DNA of 64,000 bases from an uncultured Clostridia bacterium (GTDB taxonomy: Bacteria; Bacillota; Clostridia; Oscillospirales; Ruminococcaceae). The translations under genes and the position numbers were made by a program. The first letter of the stretch is position 1. Every line of letters starts with the position of its first letter. The notes under the pieces were generated by a model, which worked only from the letters and a program-made list of their open reading frames with translations, was not told the DNA's origin and ran no database searches. Positions 63,344-64,000 of the stretch are shown one piece after another. Location: contig CANQLI010000005.1 in NCBI GenBank assembly GCA_947624675.1, positions 79,196 to 143,195 of the forward strand, read 5' to 3'.

Positions 63344-64000
63344 GAACCAATCTTCATTAAGGGACCAAAAGGAACCTTAGAACTTGCTTACATCAAAAGA
63401 GGTTTTGAAGTGTATGAATAAGCGGGAAAAGAATACGAGGACGCTTTTTAAATAATCCTACCTCAGAACAGCCCCTTTAGAAAATACTCTCTCTTAGAGG
63501 ACATAGACATCAGGCTTGCAATGAAAGCTTGCCAACGCAACAAAAAGCTACAAGTAGGCACTCAGGTAGTAAAAGACCTTTTCGAGAAAGCAGGAAGAGT
63601 ACTTGACAAAGCCACCGTAGACGCTGTCGCGGATAAGATTTTTAAGAGATGCTTTTTCCGCGAAAAAAAGGAAATGAAACTCCAAAGCATTTACGAAATG
63701 ATGATATTATAGACTTTGGACGAGGTAAAGTTCAATTACAAGTAGGTGACAATGAGTACATTGCCGATATTCTCATAGGTCGGAGAAGCAATAACGAGTT
63801 AGTTTTCTACGATATTATAAATTTACACAATGTAAGAATAAATAAAAAAAGAGCCTCCACCCCTGATTACACGGGCTTCGGCTCTAACAACGCTATACCA
63901 CAAAACGATACAGTTGTCAATAGTATTATACGCAAAAATTACGAAAATAGTGATACTACACAAAGAAAAAAAGGCGTTACTATCAAGAAGTATAAGACCA
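63344..64000 (+). pseudogene. decayed mobile-element gene (phage or conjugative-element polyvalent protein), runs off the right edge
   Basis: One protein can be followed through several breaks: KGPKGTLELAYIKRGFEVYE then TAA (63419), AGKEYEDAF then a broken stretch with one-base indels near 63445 and 63482. Next comes LLEDIDIRLAMKACQRNKKL and onward, and after a frameshift near 63650 a last segment with EYIADILIG and ELVFYDIINL. That last segment resembles C-terminal parts of large prophage/ICE proteins of gut Firmicutes, as far as I recall. No ribosome site or intact start was found. The gene is probably dead, but the part beyond the window cannot be seen. Confidence 0.6.

Noticed and set aside
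1..64000. tRNA, rRNA, CRISPR array, known riboswitch or intact transposase
   Set aside because: I looked through the intergenic regions on both strands and saw no cloverleaf, repeat-spacer array, recognised aptamer or transposase motif. A tool-based scan could still find a weak one.

Overview
This window is a piece of a low-GC Gram-positive chromosome, most likely a Clostridia member of the Oscillospirales/Ruminococcus type. The grounds are a PolC-type replicative polymerase next to pyrH-frr-uppS-cdsA-dxr-rseP-ispG, the clostridial glgB-glgC-glgD-glgA glycogen operon, AddAB instead of RecBCD, PyrK/PyrDB, SpoIIE, a short HisG with HisZ, strong AGGAGG-type ribosome binding sites, and sigma-A promoters with 17-bp spacing. 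No rRNA, tRNA, CRISPR array or intact insertion sequence was seen.

Layout. 1-6.4 kb: addB-addA (addA runs off the left edge). 6.4-9.5 kb: a small exported protein, pyrDB-pyrK behind a pyridoxal/pyridoxamine kinase, and a divergent 58-residue protein. 9.6-16.6 kb: one histidine operon, hisZ-G-D-C-B-H-F-I-E, with no hisA. 16.8-26.8 kb: the pyrH-frr-uppS-cdsA-dxr-rseP-ispG-polC operon (translation, isoprenoid/undecaprenyl and phospholipid synthesis, replication). 26.9-27.0 kb: a candidate small RNA. 27.2-31.0 kb: yceD-rpmF, der, plsY, gpsA. 31.0-34.5 kb: a P-loop protein, pgi, a DacF-family protein, an HPr-like protein. 34.7-42.6 kb (plus strand): mtaB-purL, then an Lrp-type regulator-aminotransferase-ispE. 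42.9-49.8 kb: a secreted putative cysteine peptidase/amidase and the glycogen operon. 50-53.5 kb: spoIIE divergent from metA. 53.5-56.8 kb: tig-clpP-clpX. 57-63.1 kb: a PAS/ATPase sensor kinase, yebC, ilvE and a hybrid sensor kinase. 63.3-64 kb: a decayed mobile-element gene running off the right edge.

Most of this is ordinary core metabolism. The points worth a second look: (i) a dispersed intergenic repeat of about 100-115 bp in three near-identical copies (about 16.7, 27.1 and 42.8 kb), each holding a perfect hairpin followed by a T-run, plus two more distant relatives at 56.8 and 63.2 kb; (ii) a PolC that lacks the inserted proofreading exonuclease domain; (iii) a DacF-family protein in which all three penicillin-binding-protein motifs are destroyed, so a predicted pseudoenzyme; (iv) a promoter-to-terminator unit of about 100 nt with no long ORF (candidate sRNA); (v) a spoIIE promoter with consensus -35 and -10 boxes 21 bp apart and Spo0A-box-like sites, an architecture I recall from Bacillus; (vi) a his operon without hisA but with a 32-bp dyad over its -10 box; (vii) an HPr-like protein without the phosphorylatable His15 (Crh-like); and (viii) a histone-H1-like Lys/Ala tail on GlgB. 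I found no convincing undescribed multi-gene system. The repeat family and the small-RNA locus are the best candidates for something undescribed.
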